Below are positions 1 to 11,585 of a DNA stretch of 64,000 bases, piece by piece. The notes under the pieces were generated by a model, which was not told where the DNA came from, did no database searches, and worked only from the letters and a program-made list of their open reading frames with translations. Both the position numbers and the translations under genes were made by a program. The number at the start of each line of letters is the position of its first letter. The stretch's first letter is position 1. The DNA lies in assembly GCF_032884065.1 (NCBI RefSeq), contig NC_088883.1:28161355-28225354 (forward strand), written 5' to 3'. This DNA comes from Artemia franciscana. Taxonomy: Eukaryota; Arthropoda; Branchiopoda; Anostraca; Artemiidae.

Positions 1-756
1 GTTTGGTTTTGGCTCTCCGCACATAAATTATTAAAATGAAATTTGTATATTAATTCTTTTTTGGCTAAATGGCTTTCTCTTAGTTTTGATCAGACGATTT
101 TTAAAAATAAGGGGTGGAGAAGGAGGCCTAGTTGCCCTCCAATTTTTCGGTTACTTAAAAAGGCAACTAGAACTTTTAATTTTTAACGAACGTTTTTATT
201 AGTAAAAAATACACGTAACTTAAGAATTAACTTACGTAACAAACTTTCATAACCTTATATTTTTATGGTGTGTACGAGGGGGTTTGTACCCTCGTTAATA
301 CCTCGCTCTTCACACTAAATCGTAAGTTTTGTCCCAATTCTTTAAGAATGACCCCTGAATCAGAAAGGCCGTAGAATAAATAGTTGAAATTACTAAAAAT
401 ACTTTAGCATAAAGAGCAAGGTATTTATCTCCTCCTAAATACCTCGCTCTTTATGCTAAAGTATTTTTAGAATCCCTCATATGCGTAATAATCTCTGTTC
501 GTTTTAAGTTTCAATGCTACTTCTTCCTTTCATTTGAAAAAACGTTTTCATGTTTATTTTTCATTGTTTTCTTATAGTAATGCTAGAGAATCCTGCGCCC
601 TTGTCATTGAATTTGATGAAACTTATATAATTAAAATCAGCATAAAAATCCGATTCTGTTGATGTATCTCTTAGCATCAAAAGTCCGTTTTTAGAGTTCC
701 GTTTACTATTGAGCCGGGTCGCTCCTTACTACAGCTCGTTACCACGAACTGTTTGA
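1..756 (-). repeat. Dispersed composite repeat (family R1), inverted and shortened copy
   Basis: Reverse complement of the longer copy at 45615-47341. Shared blocks are the 'ggagagccaaaa' end (here at 1-30), the 'ggcaactaggcc' block around 120-170, the 'cctcgctctttatgctaaag' hairpin around 405-465, and the 'ggagcgacccggctcaatag' end around 700-750. The central ~850 bp of the long copy is missing here. The outer end carries the short palindrome CAGTTCGT-GGTA-ACGAACTG in decayed form. No coding potential is seen. The family is not one I can assign to a transposon superfamily. Confidence 0.75.
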
Positions 757-2191
757 TAGTTAATTAAATTAGTCAATTGGATATCCCTCCCATTTATCCC
801 TCGAAGTTATGACTGCTCACTTCGTTCTTTACTCCAATAAATTTTTTTCTGAAACTCGGTTACGTGATACTAAATGAGGCTTTTGGGAGAGGGATAGCTC
901 AAGACGGAATAGAGCCGTTCTGTTAAGGGTTCGGAGAATTTTAGTAAATTGTTTTTCTGCTCTTTTACAATTTTAATATTGTATTTAAAAATACAATAGT
1001 TTGACGTCATTGTCTAGCTGAGATTTGCCTCCATCAAATCTGGAATTGCATTTGGTGTGATTTGATGTACTTCGTTTTTAAGATTGACAATTCATTTAAA
1101 ATTGTTGAAATCAATTTTCTAATTTTTTATAGAAGATTATAACCTTCCTGAGCAGTAAAATCATGGTTCTGACTTGGTGAATCGGTGGATCTGAAATTTA
1201 TGAGCCTAATATAATTGGTTTTTATTTTGTATTGGTTTTTTAGTATTGGTTTTCATTTTGGCTTATTAGCAGTAGCCTTGTCATATAATTGTTGGTTTCA
1301 GTGGGAAGTTATGTCTTTAAGGCTGTTTTTCATTTGGCAGTTTCCTCTTAACTTGTTTCATCTTTTCATCTTTTGACCTCTTTTGGAGTTTTCATCTTTT
1401 GGAAGGGCTGATTGGGGGAACACTCAAGACAGGAGAATATAAACATTTGGTTTAAGGTTTTCAAACACGTAGATATAAATGGGCCGCTCTGTATACAAAA
1501 AAACATAATAGTGATAAACAGGCTAAAATTAGATCCTCTCGGGTTTTAATATGAGAATGTGAAAATCTCGGATAAAAGTTCAGTCAATGTTGATCGCAAT
1601 AGGGATCTTTCTATCCCCACTTTGTGCCAATTTGTAGTGTTTTCAAGATCTTTTTAAATTTCTTTAAATTTGTTTTGCTGTGTTTATTAACATTCACAAA
1701 ATTAATAATCATATAAAATAGAAAATAAAATATAAAATTAATAATCACCATTCCTGCCAATCAGCAGTCATCTATGTTCAAAATAGTCACGTGCTGAGTC
1801 ATCAGTCAGACTGAAATGCTAAAGTTCTGACGCGACAGTTTTTTTTCCTTTTTTTTCAGATTGTGGCTTAAGCTTTTCTGTTTCTATTGGTTGTGGTTTG
1901 CCCTTTAATGGGTAGCAGCTTTTGGTTCAACAATTATAAAGAAACCTAAACACAACTTATCATAATTTGCCACTATTCTTTCAATATTGTTTAATCTTTT
2001 TTTTTTGTCGAACACTTACCTCTTATTCTTTCTTATATATTTACGAGGTCTTTGGATGCCGGGGGGGGGGGGGGTCAATTCAACTTTATTCAACCATGAA
2101 GTACCATACGATTTTGTTTGCATGTCAAATATTTTAGAAGTGACAGACTTATTTTTTGTGAGTGTTTTTATTTTTACTCTAATTTTTGTAG
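757..2191. other. AT-rich non-coding stretch upstream of the zinc-finger exon
   Basis: No convincing coding region, RNA gene or recognisable element was found. It probably holds an intron or the 5' region of the zinc-finger gene, since the exon at 2192 needs an upstream exon. A run of 14 G occurs near 2061-2074, just before the acceptor. Confidence 0.4.
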
Positions 2192-2356
2192 AAGCTGAAG
2201 ATACAAATGGTGATAAAGATATCTCTGAAAATTCACATCCTGTGTTATTAATGGAAGACGAAGCCAATTTTTCTGCTATCCCTTGTGGAATATCTGCGGA
2301 GTGTCAACTCATTAATGATCCTCTTAAACTTGAGTCTAATTTTGACGAAGACGAAG
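2192..2356 (+). CDS. Upstream coding exon of the C2H2 zinc-finger gene
   Basis: This is an acidic exon predicted by splice logic. A pyrimidine-rich acceptor ending in TTTTTGTAG stands at 2191, and a donor AAG|GTATGC follows 2356. The open frame reads about 55 residues rich in Asp, Glu, Asn and Ser (for example EAEDTNGDKD and LESNFDEDE). It leaves one base over. That base joins the two bases 5144-5145 in front of the finger exon to make an Ala codon in frame with the fingers. Acidic linkers before finger arrays are common in arthropod zinc-finger genes. The exon starts one base into a codon, so at least one more coding exon with the start codon must lie upstream; I could not find it. No ZAD, BTB or KRAB domain is visible here. 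Transcript data would decide the model. Confidence 0.6.
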
Positions 2357-2592
2357 GTATGCTTCCTCTTCAGTTTTATTTTTGTGTGTCTAAAATCAAA
2401 AGATGTATTTTATGCTTTCCTTTGAAATCTCAGTGGGGATGTCATAGATAATTGTTTTTTGCATCTGAGTGCATTGTTTTCATCTGAAAAGAAATAAATA
2501 GTAAATAAAACAGTTCTTGATGGTTTTAAGCATAAGGAAATAAAATTTTATACCTTTGAAACCTTGGACTAAATGACAAACTTAATTTTATG

Positions 2593-2640
2593 TTTTAGTC
2601 TGGAGTTCGCAGGTTCGATTCCTGCCACAGGCAAATTTTT
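2593..2640 (+). other. tRNA-like 3' segment (T arm), probably from a SINE
   Basis: The bases GCAGG-TTCGATT-CCTGC at about 2611-2627 form a perfect five-pair T arm with a canonical B-box core, followed by an acceptor-like CACAGGCA. No matching 5' acceptor strand, D arm or A box stands upstream, so this is not an intact tRNA gene. A tRNA-derived SINE fragment is the simplest reading. Confidence 0.5.
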
Positions 2641-2693
2641 GCATATTAGTCAATTTAAAATTAAAAAACTTGATAATATTAGCTAATTTATCA

Positions 2694-2775
2694 AACACTT
2701 CGTGGTAATGAACTATAGCAAGGAGTGACCCGGCTCAATAGTAACCAAAACCCTAAAAAACGGAATGCCAACAAA
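2694..2775 (+). repeat. Short fragment of family R1 (outer end)
   Basis: It carries 'ggagtgacccggctcaatag' preceded by a decayed CTTCGTGGTAATGAAC palindrome, matching the outer end of the copies at 45619 and 700-750. Only the first ~80 bp of the family is present. Confidence 0.7.
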
Positions 2776-3120
2776 AACACTTACCAGAATCCAGAAATGA
2801 ATCTAGAAGGGTTCACCACTGATATCAAGAAATAAATAGCAAATAAAACAGTTCTGGATGGTTTTAAGCATCAGGAAATAAAAATTTTTACCCCATTTGA
2901 CTCCCTGGACTAAATGACAAACTTGATTTTATGTGGAATTCCTCTTGCTTGTGGAACTTGTATAAATAGTAAATAAATAGTCCGTAATAGTAAATAAATA
3001 GTAGATAAAACAGTTCTTGATGGTTTTAAGCATAAGGAAATAAAAAATTTTGCCCCATATGAATCCCTGGACTAAATGACAAATTTAATTTTATGTAGAA
3101 TTCCTCTTGCTTTGGAACTT

Positions 3121-4104
3121 ATTAGAACTGTTGAAAAGAGGATGATCTAAGATGAATTGAATAGACGCTAGTTTTGTAAGTCGACTAATTAGATATATAT
3201 ATCCTTAGATAGCTATACGTAATGAAAATAATTTGCCTTAATAGTATACTAATGTACCCCTGTAGTTTCGTCATTCTTTTCTAAAGACTTTCTAGTTTCG
3301 CCTGATTTAATGCAACACTGTTGCCTAAGAAGTGAATAATTTACATGGGGTTCAGTCAGCCTCATAGGCGCAAAGGTGCTTTATAATGAAATGACAGCAG
3401 TATTTTTTATAAATGTTACTTCTTATAAAGCTTTAAGTGGAGTTTGACGTGGGCATTGTTCGCCCTATATTTCCGATAGTTTACGTTTGGTTGCCATCAC
3501 CAGCAGCTTAACCTCATTTGGATTTTTTTTCCTTTTTACATGGGTTTTCTAAAAGTTTTTGTGGCCATTTACAGCCCTTGGATTTGGAAGAAACGTGGTG
3601 ATTTTCTTTTTTTAACTCAAAATTGTTTTTTACTGCATAACAAATATGTAGCAGTATTTATGTTGTTCTTTTGGACTTGATGTATGTTTTTCCTGGCATC
3701 TAGTATAGTTTATGCTATTAGTATTTTCATCACGGGAGACACCTTGATTTTTCACAAAACAAATAAGCACCCACATTTCTGGTGGTAAAAATAGAGAGGA
3801 AATTTCATGGGAACATCCTCTTAGACACTGGAAAATGTAATCCAAAATTCTCTTAGGAAGATTTGACTCTAAAAAGCTCTATCAAAAATTTGTTAATTGC
3901 TCTTAAAATAGACGCTTGATTGTTTTGACCCCTCTTGATAAAACTACCCCTCTTGTACTGACCCTTCTTTGAAAATTACTAATAATATCACATAGTATAA
4001 CAAAAAGGTAAAAAATTAATATTGTGATTATTTCTAGAGCAACCCTTATTTGTGTAAATGACAACTCCAATCTTAAGAATTTAAAATTACTGTATAGTTA
4101 ATCC
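3121..4104. other. Intronic AT-rich sequence, nothing recognised
   Basis: Lies between the three-copy repeat and the foldback element. No coding frame, hairpin or repeat I could support. Confidence 0.4.
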
Positions 4105-4110
4105 AAATTA

Positions 4111-4908
4111 CGGTAAATGTTTACTTTCGTTCCAAGTGCTCAAAAGTGCAGATTACTGCGTATAGCAAGATTCTGATGATCGCATATTGTTTCTTTGTCA
4201 TTATTAGAGAAGCGCATCCATTTTTTAGCTTTCTAAAATCCTCCTCTAACGAGACTAAAAATGCGTAAAGTGGGCTTGCTTACAGGTAATATTACCTATA
4301 GAGCGAAGCGTATTAGTCCATGAGCCCCTCGGGCAGCGGGGCGAGGTCTATATTCTATGTTTATTCAACAAAGAGTGATGAAACTAAAAAAAAAACGAGG
4401 TTTGTTTTAAGACGCAAAACGTGAAAAAAAAAAGAATTTTGATTGCAATATGCGCATCAAGAGAGTTGGTTTTTTGTAGCGATGTGAGATAAAGAAAAAT
4501 ACTAAATTTAAAAATAATAGTGAAAATTTACGAGCTTGAGAAAATTTGACACAATTTAGGAAAGGCAGACACAATCCGAAGAAGGGGAATGGTCTTCATG
4601 GAAATTGCATCATTTTATCAAATATATTAAATGAAATATTTATTTTATTTATTAAATAAATATAGAATACAGAACTCACCCCGCTGCCCGCGGGGCTCAT
4701 GGACTAATACGCTTCGCTCTATAGGTAATGTTACCTGTAAGCAAGCCCGCTTCACGCATTTTTGGTTTGCCCCATGGAGGAGGAGGGTCAACCAGAAATG
4801 GATGTGCTTCTAGAATTAGCATTTCCAACTGCTCTAAACTGGAAACTATGCTGCTTCGCAGAATAGTTTCCAGTTTAGAGCACTTGGAACGAAACTAAAC
4901 TTTTACCC
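4111..4908. mobile_element. Foldback (long-TIR) non-autonomous DNA element with 6-bp TSD
   Basis: The ends are inverted: left cGGTAAATGTTTACTTTCG and right (reverse complement) gGGTAAAAGTTTAGTTTCG, both continuing into TTCCAAGTGCTC. They are flanked on both sides by AAATTA (4105-4110 and 4909-4914), read as the target-site duplication. Inside, a second GC-richer pair of arms of about 110-150 bp (about 4211-4370 and 4650-4812) mirrors itself, with 'agcgaagcgtattagtccat' as core. A separate hairpin lies at 4835-4880 (TCTAAACTGGAAACTAT / ATAGTTTCCAGTTTAGA). There is no transposase, so mobility would depend on another element. It sits in the zinc-finger gene intron. Superfamily unknown. Confidence 0.75.
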
Positions 4909-5143
4909 AAATTACAATAAGAAGAATGCCTCAAAGTATAATATAAATAAATTAATTAATATTAAGTATAATTAAATTAATAATCGAGGTTTGTGTCATC
5001 TGAATTAATTTTATAGTAGCTATGTAAGGTTATTAATGTTAAAAGTTGAATTTTAAAAAAAAATAAGCAAACGGCTAAAAAATAAAAGACTTGCTGATTT
5101 ATTCTGACTAAGTTTTATATCATTTTAGCTCTTCTTTTTGCAG

Positions 5144-6990
5144 CGTTGCATGATAATGCCATCAACAGCCAAGAAGGATATGGGTTAGAAATGAATTCCA
5201 ATTGTCAACGTGAGATGGCAATTCACATTTCTGTATTTGGTGGAAATGACGTGACAAAACAGGTGGTTTCTAGCATTGGAGAAAAACCTTTTAATTGCGA
5301 TATATGCAAGAAATGTTTTAATTCAAGTACTAAATTATCTCGTCATCAAAAAACTCATGCTAAAGAAAAAATTTTCAAATGTGATTTATGCAGGAAACAT
5401 TTTGTTATTAGTTCAGATTTACACCATCACCAAAGAAGTCATGCTGGAGAAAAACATTTCGAATGTAATGTATGTAACAAACTTTTTGCTTCAAATACTA
5501 ACTTATCTGAACATAAAAGAATTCATACCGGAGAAAAACCTTTCGAGTGTGATATATGCGAGAGAACATTCCGCCAAAGATCTACCCTATCTAATCATCA
5601 AAGAACTCATACTGGCGAAAAACGTTTTGTTTGCAATATATGTAACAAACGCTTTGCTTCAAGTACGTGTTTATCTGATCATCAAAATACACATAATGGA
5701 GAAAAACCCTTCGTATGTGATATATGTAAGAAATGTTTTACGTCAAGTTCTAATTTATCATATCATCAAAAAACTCACATTAGAGAAAAACTTTTCAATT
5801 GTGATATATGTGGGAAATGTTTTGCTATTAATTCAGAGTTGCACCGCCATCAAAGAAGTCATACTGGAGAAAAACCTTTCGAATGTAATATATGTAACAG
5901 ACTTTTTGCTTCAAATACTAATTTATCTCATCATAAAAGAATTCATACCGGAGAAAAACCTTTCGAATGTGATATATGTGGAAAGACATTCCGCCAAAAA
6001 TCCACCCTATCGAATCATCAAAGAACTCATACTGGCGAAAAACGTTTTGTTTGCAATATATGTAACAAACGCTTTGCTTCAAGTACATGTTTATCTGATC
6101 ATCAAAATACACATACTGGAGAAAAACCCTTTGAATGTGATATATGTAAGAAATGTTTTACGTCAAGTTCTAATTTATCATATCATCAAAAAACTCACAT
6201 TAGAGAAAAACTTTTCAATTGTGATATATGTGGGAAATGTTTTGCTATTAATTCAGAGTTGCACCGCCATCAAAGAAGTCATACTGGAGAAAAACCTTTC
6301 GAATGTAATATATGTAACAGACTTTTTGCTTCAAATACCAATTTATCTCATCATAAAAGAATTCATACCGGAGAAAAACCTTTCGAATGTGATATATGTG
6401 GAAAGACATTCCGCCAAAAATCCACCCTATCGAATCATCAAAGAACTCATACTGGAGAAAAACGTTTCGAATGTTATATATGCAAAAAACGTTTTGCTTC
6501 AAGTACATGTTTATCTGATCATCAAAATACACATACTGGAGAAAAACCCTTTCAATGTGATATATGTAAGAAATGTTTTACGTCAAGTTCTAATTTATCA
6601 TATCATCAAAAAACTCACATTAGAGAAAAACTTTTCAAATGTGATAGATGCGGAAAATGTTTTGCTATTATTTCAGAATTACATCGTCATCAAAGAAGTC
6701 ATTCCGGGGAAAAACCTTTTGAATGTAATATATGTAAGAAACTTTTTGCTTCAAATACTAATTTATTCCATCATCAAAAAATTCATACCGGAGAAAAACC
6801 CTTCGAGTGTGATATATGTAGGAAAACATTCCGCCGAAGATCTACGCTATCGAATCATCAAAGAATTCATACCGGAGAAAAACCTTTCGGGTGTGATATA
6901 TGCGGAAAAACATTCCGTCGAAGATCCACGCTCTCGTATCATCAAAGAACTCATACTGAGCTAAAGCCCTTTGTGTATATCTGTGTGTAG
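5144..6990 (+). CDS. C2H2 zinc-finger protein, 20-finger exon
   Basis: Terminal exon of a probable sequence-specific DNA-binding nuclear protein. It starts at a TTTTTGCAG acceptor (5143) and runs open to TAG at 6988-6990. After about 45 residues of linker come 20 consecutive C2H2 fingers, each with C-X2-C-X12-H-X3-H spacing, mostly joined by TGEK(P/R)F linkers. A half finger that lost its ligands (LKPFVYICV) ends the protein. The fingers fall into five types, ordered 1-2-3-4-5 four times over, except that the last slot holds a second type-4 finger. The repeat period is 420 bp, and fingers 6-10 and 11-15 are nearly identical in DNA. Likely base-contacting helix residues are therefore repeated too. 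Several linkers deviate (AKEK, AGEK, IREK). No effector domain is visible. Family membership is certain; the target and role are unknown. Confidence 0.92.
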
Positions 6991-7236
6991 GGCAGTATTA
7001 ACTTACTGTGTGTATATTGTAACATATTGTGTGCTGGGCAGTATCATATTTATTGAATTGTTTGTGTCCAAATTATTAAGAAATTCGTGATAAAGAAAGT
7101 TTACACAAAATGTGTAATTTTGTTCTCTCAGAAAACTTTTGCCAGACATATGGAAATCCTTTTTTTAATTTCAGCAAAGCCAAAGTATATTTTTAATTAT
7201 ATTTATAAGAGATATGTGTTTTGTAAGTTTTTATTA

Positions 7237-7242
7237 AATAAA
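7237..7242 (+). terminator. Polyadenylation signal of the zinc-finger gene
   Basis: Canonical AATAAA about 250 nt after the stop codon, followed by GTGTTGTTTTATT, a GU/U-rich downstream element. It is the first good signal after the open frame. Confidence 0.6.
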
Positions 7243-7299
7243 GTGTTGTTTTATTAAGAAAGCCTTTCATAAAGCATAAAACCAGCAACAGCATACACT

Positions 7300-10200
7300 T
7301 AAAAAAAAAAATATATAAACTTCAATTGTTCTCCTTTCTTTGAAGCACACGCCACAATATCATAATTTAAAAGAATAATCACATATTATAACATGCACGC
7401 ACAACAGAAACACAAACGAAAAAAAAGAACAAGCAGACACTTGAATTACTCTCCTTTTTGACCAATTTTCTTTGAAAAACATTTTTTATTGAAAAAAATT
7501 CTCCATATTCTCCATCAACGGCTCTTTTAAAGGTAGCAGTACTAAGGGTAGTGACCGCTTCTTCGGTGAGTGAATTCCACAGACTCACTATTCTGTTAGT
7601 CAAGAAGTTATTCCGTAGTCTAGTGGCAGCTCTCTTCTGATATAGTTTCCAACTATGCCCCCTAGTTGTGGCCGATTGGTCAAGTCGAAATGGCTTATTT
7701 AATGGAGAGTTAGTTTTCAGGAGCTTATGCGTCATAATAACATAACCCCTTTTACGCCTGTAGACAAGAGTGGGGATTTTCAGTCTCTTCAGACAGGATG
7801 AGTAGTTTAAATATTTGTATCCGTCAATTTCTTTCATAGCTCATCTTTGAACTGATTCTAACTTCTCCTGGTCCCCTTTGTTGAGGGGGCTAGCAACACA
7901 CATGCCAAACTCCAAATTAGGCCTGACCAATGCCTTATATAAATTAGTCATCACCATAGGTAACCTACTAGTGATTATTCTTTTTATAATATCAAGGGTT
8001 TTTAGTGCTTTGGGTACAGATGTCTGTGTGTGCATAGTGGATGTTAATCTTTATCAACTATGACCCCCAAGTCTCTCTGCTTCAGATGACATGATTGTCG
8101 TCTGACATGGCATTTCTCATTTTCCTTTCCAAAGTGGATTGTTCGACATTTATTTACATTGAATTCCTGCCTCTACAAAGTTGGCCACTGGGAAAGTACC
8201 CATAGGTGATTCTGTATCGAGGCTCTCTTATCGGGTGTACCAACAGGTCCAATGAGTTTGGAGTCATCAGCATAAACACTTATTATATTTTTGACTGTGG
8301 TCGGTGCGTGATTAATATAAATGTTGAATAGTATTGGTCCCAAGATGGTTCCCTGGGGCACTTCACTTGATGCTTCCACTTCTTCTGAAAAGAATACCTG
8401 TCCATTTTTTCGAATATTTTCACTCTTTGCTTTCTCCCGGAAAGAAGCACCCACTCTACGATTATTATGTATTCCAATTGTAAATAACTTGGACCCTAGT
8501 TGACGAATGCTTTCGTAAAATTCAATAGAACCAAGTCGACAGGGATTGTTTGATTTAGATGCTCAGTAATATAATCATACGCATCAGTCAAATTAGTCTC
8601 AACCAAGCGTCCATGTCTGAAGTCATGCTGACTATCACTGAGCAGCCCATTGATGGTCAGGTGTCCGACAATGTGAGTATTCACGATTCCTTCTAAGATA
8701 TTACCAGCTACAGATGTAAGACTAACGTGTCGATAGTTGGAAACGCTGTTGCGGCTATCCCGTTTGTGTACAGGTTTTGCGTTAGCCTTCTGCCAATCCT
8801 GAGGAATCTGCTTAGTATCAAGAGACTTCTGAAACATGTTCGTAAGGCGGAAGGGCTATTTCCGCATGAGCTTCTTTCAATGCTTGTGGGTGAACTTCAT
8901 CATGGCCAACGGATTTGTTAGGATTAAGCAGCTTCAGTCGACTTTTAACATCAGAGACAACCACAGTTATCTTTTGCATTGGTTCCTCAGTAGGATGTTT
9001 TGGTGTTTCTTGTAAGGGGGCATAGTGTGGAGGCGTGTGCACTGACTCAAATTGACTACTCAATTCAGCTGCAATTCAGTTTTTTGGGGTACTAACTGTA
9101 TTGCCATTCACAAGTAGTTCCATTACTGAGTGTCTCCCTGGTTTCGAGCTGAAGCGTACTTCCAAATCTCTTAGGGCTAGATTCTGAATCAAATGCTAAT
9201 CCTTCTTCATATTCTGTCGTAACCTAACTTTTTTTTCGGGTTTATGTAAATTTCTCATAGTTCTCATGAGAAGTGATACTTTTGTATTTGCTCCAATACT
9301 TCTTCTTTTTATGCATAGCTGCTTGACATCAAGATTGATAAATAGTAGGGTTGTGTGTCTTCTTTTCCAGGAAATTAATGTATGTTTTTCTGTTGCTTTA
9401 ATTAAAACCCTGTTCATTTCAAGCCAAGCCTCCTCCATATTCTTAACATCAATGAATCACCAATCTTGGTGTGCCAACTCTTGTCTGACCTTGCTGTAAT
9501 TTTTGTACACATACTTATTCCCATTATTCTTTTGTGGGTACAACCTAAGCCTAAAAGTAACTGCAACATGGTCACTCACTCCAAATGGTGGTTCCGAACT
9601 GACACTAATGAGCGTCTCGTGGTCATAAATAAACAAAAGGTCTAGTAGGACTGGGTTATGCCCACTACTATACCTAGTTAGAAAATCAATTGCTTGGTAT
9701 AGCGAATGTTCATGAAGGCACTCTAGAATTGGATCATTTGGGTTTTCAATTTTCAACCGATTCTGTGACAGCAAACCCATCAATCCATTATGAGTTCCGG
9801 TAAATTAAAATCTACAACAATAACGATGTTCTTATAATATTGCTTATCACATTATCAATAGAATATGGAATTGCAATAGAATGTGGAAGGGAACTTGTTT
9901 GACAAAGGGAGCTGGGACTTCTATAAAAACAACCTATGACTACAGGGAGACTTCCCTGTAGAATCGTTATCCATATTTACTCAATCCAAAGCTCTTAATC
10001 TGAATTTACTGTAAGAGCTCTTACCTGGAGCGGACATCTGACGCACAGTCCTATCCCTCTACAATTTGGCTTTGACAGATCGGTGAGTAGCTCCAACCCA
10101 GGCTCTTGAATTTGTATATCAGCAAGAGCAAATGCAGTATGTTTTGGTTTCACCTCGATGAAGGCAAAAATACTTACTTCATGCCTCGTTGACATCACTG

Positions 10201-10860
10201 ACTTAATTTCGTTCATCTTTGCAGTAATACAGTCTACATTACTATATAGTAGTGTAAGTCCATCAATAATAGAATTGTCATCATTAGCTTCGTTTGCTCC
10301 AGAATCACATGATTTAAAAGAAGTGGTATCCGACATGGGTTCATAACTTCTGTTATCCGACCTAGCTTTAACATACAAGTTTCTATATATATTCGTATAT
10401 TCAACTTCACCAATACTATGAAAAGCAGAAACACTACTTATAGAATTATTTACGAGGCTTAAAGGGGTACCAGATATATTTATGATTCAATGACATTCTC
10501 CTGCGACAGTGACTGACGTGTTGCAAGGGTCTGGAAGCTTTTTTTGACAAAATCCTATTTCCTCTGATTACTATATTGACTTCCCCATTCAATCTTCCCT
10601 TATGCAGTTTTTCATAAAATCTTTGTCTTTTTTCACGATCATGCTTTGACACGTCATTTCTTAACCGAATAGCACCCTTTCTTGCAAAAGATTTCTGAAG
10701 GATTAGGTTCTTTATTTTGAAATTAGCCAATAAGAAGATAATGGAGATAGGACGTTGAGTACTGGGTCTAGGCGTTGTTTTTACATTCCCTAGTCTGTGA
10801 ACGTTCAGGACAGTAGCATCAGAGATTTTGTCCAAATATTGTGTATATATTCTCATTTTT
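7300..10860 (-). mobile_element. Decayed CR1-like non-LTR retrotransposon (LINE)
   Basis: On the minus strand the parts appear in LINE order. An ORF1-like segment comes first (10856-10446; 'RLGNVKTTPRPSTQRPISI', then basic helices and 'LNGEVNIVIRGNRI'). An APE endonuclease follows (10378-9995 'LLYSNVDCITAKMNEI'; 9783-9457, ending in the SDHVAV motif). Reverse transcriptase comes next (9063-8173: 'LNPNKSVGHDEVHP', 'NYRHVSLTSVAGNILE', 'QGTILGPILFNIYIN', and the catalytic box YADD). The thumb and C-terminal part is at 8035-7379 ('ALVRPNLEFGMCVASPL', 'KIPTLVYRRKRGYVIM'). The pieces lie in different frames with stops, so it is inactive. The YRRKRG-type C-terminus is typical of CR1 and its relatives in the Jockey superfamily. 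The 3' end near 7300 is not sharply defined. Confidence 0.85.
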
Positions 10861-11034
10861 AATACAGGCTACAGCTTATTTACTGCTAGGCCTATATATT
10901 TTGTGCATACCCAAGACTATTGTATCTTAAGCTAAAGGCTCTGGTTTTAAGACTATATGGTTTCTGAAATACTTTAAAACTTAGACCTTTAATTTCAGTT
11001 GAAGTATAAATTGAAAAGCCAATCAAGTAAATTT

Positions 11035-11585
11035 ATAGCAGTTCTTATAACTGACTTACCAATGAATTGAACATACCACTCGATGCCTTTTTTATGCTCT
11101 TTACGAATATAATGATCTTTTCTAGTGTAAATTCGAATTTAAGCACTTTTTTACCTAAACAAATTTTATTATAAATAATCTTAGCTTTGACATAATGAAG
11201 CGTTATTTCTTCGAAAACGATAGCACTGAGAAAACGCAGTATTATTTTGTGAAAACGAGTGATAACTCACACTTTAATTGAACATTCGTCATTTTTGAGG
11301 GCTCAAAGAGTGCTTAAATATGAATTTGTAATAGAAACAATTATTTTTTTCGTAAAGAACATAAAAAAGGCATCGAGTGGTATGTTCACTTTATTGGTAA
11401 GTCAAGTTATATGAACTGTCATAATTTTTTGCAAATTCGTCATTTTTAAGAGCTCAAAAAGGGCTCAAATTTGAATTTACGGTGGAAGCGATTATTATAT
11501 TCGTAAAGAGTATAAAAACAAGGCATCGAGTGGTATGTTTACTTTATTGGTAAGTCAGTTATATGAACTACTATAATTTTACCGC
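11035..11585. repeat. Three-module repeat, one inverted and two direct
   Basis: A ~110-130 bp module with core 'ggcatcgagtggtatgtt' and 'ggtaagtcagttat' occurs inverted at about 11040-11165 and direct at about 11300-11420 and 11440-11580. The outer two can form a long stem. The modules share 'cgtaaagagtataaaa' and a diverged flank with 'gctcaaa'. No coding frame. The rest of 10861-12220 holds nothing I recognise. Confidence 0.7.

Larger units (their letters stand above)
2490..3120. repeat. Three-copy intronic repeat of about 100-130 bp, first copy interrupted
   Basis: The block 'acagttcttgatggttttaa' followed by 'ctggactaaatgacaaa' recurs around 2505-2590, 2840-2955 and 3005-3115. The first copy is broken near 2593 by an insert that runs to about 2820 and holds a tRNA-like segment and the end of repeat family R1. 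Copies two and three are adjacent. It lies in the zinc-finger gene intron. Confidence 0.7.

Noticed and set aside
2016-2267. 83-residue minus-strand frame opposite the acidic exon
   Set aside because: Antisense of an exon supported by phase-matched splice sites.
2593-2640. Functional tRNA gene
   Set aside because: Only the T arm and 3' acceptor-like strand are present; no D arm, anticodon arm or 5' acceptor strand.
5276-6964. 562-residue open frame overlapping the zinc-finger exon in another frame
   Set aside because: It mirrors the 420-bp period of the finger exon, is Ile/Leu/Lys-biased and has no family; it is a shadow of the real frame.
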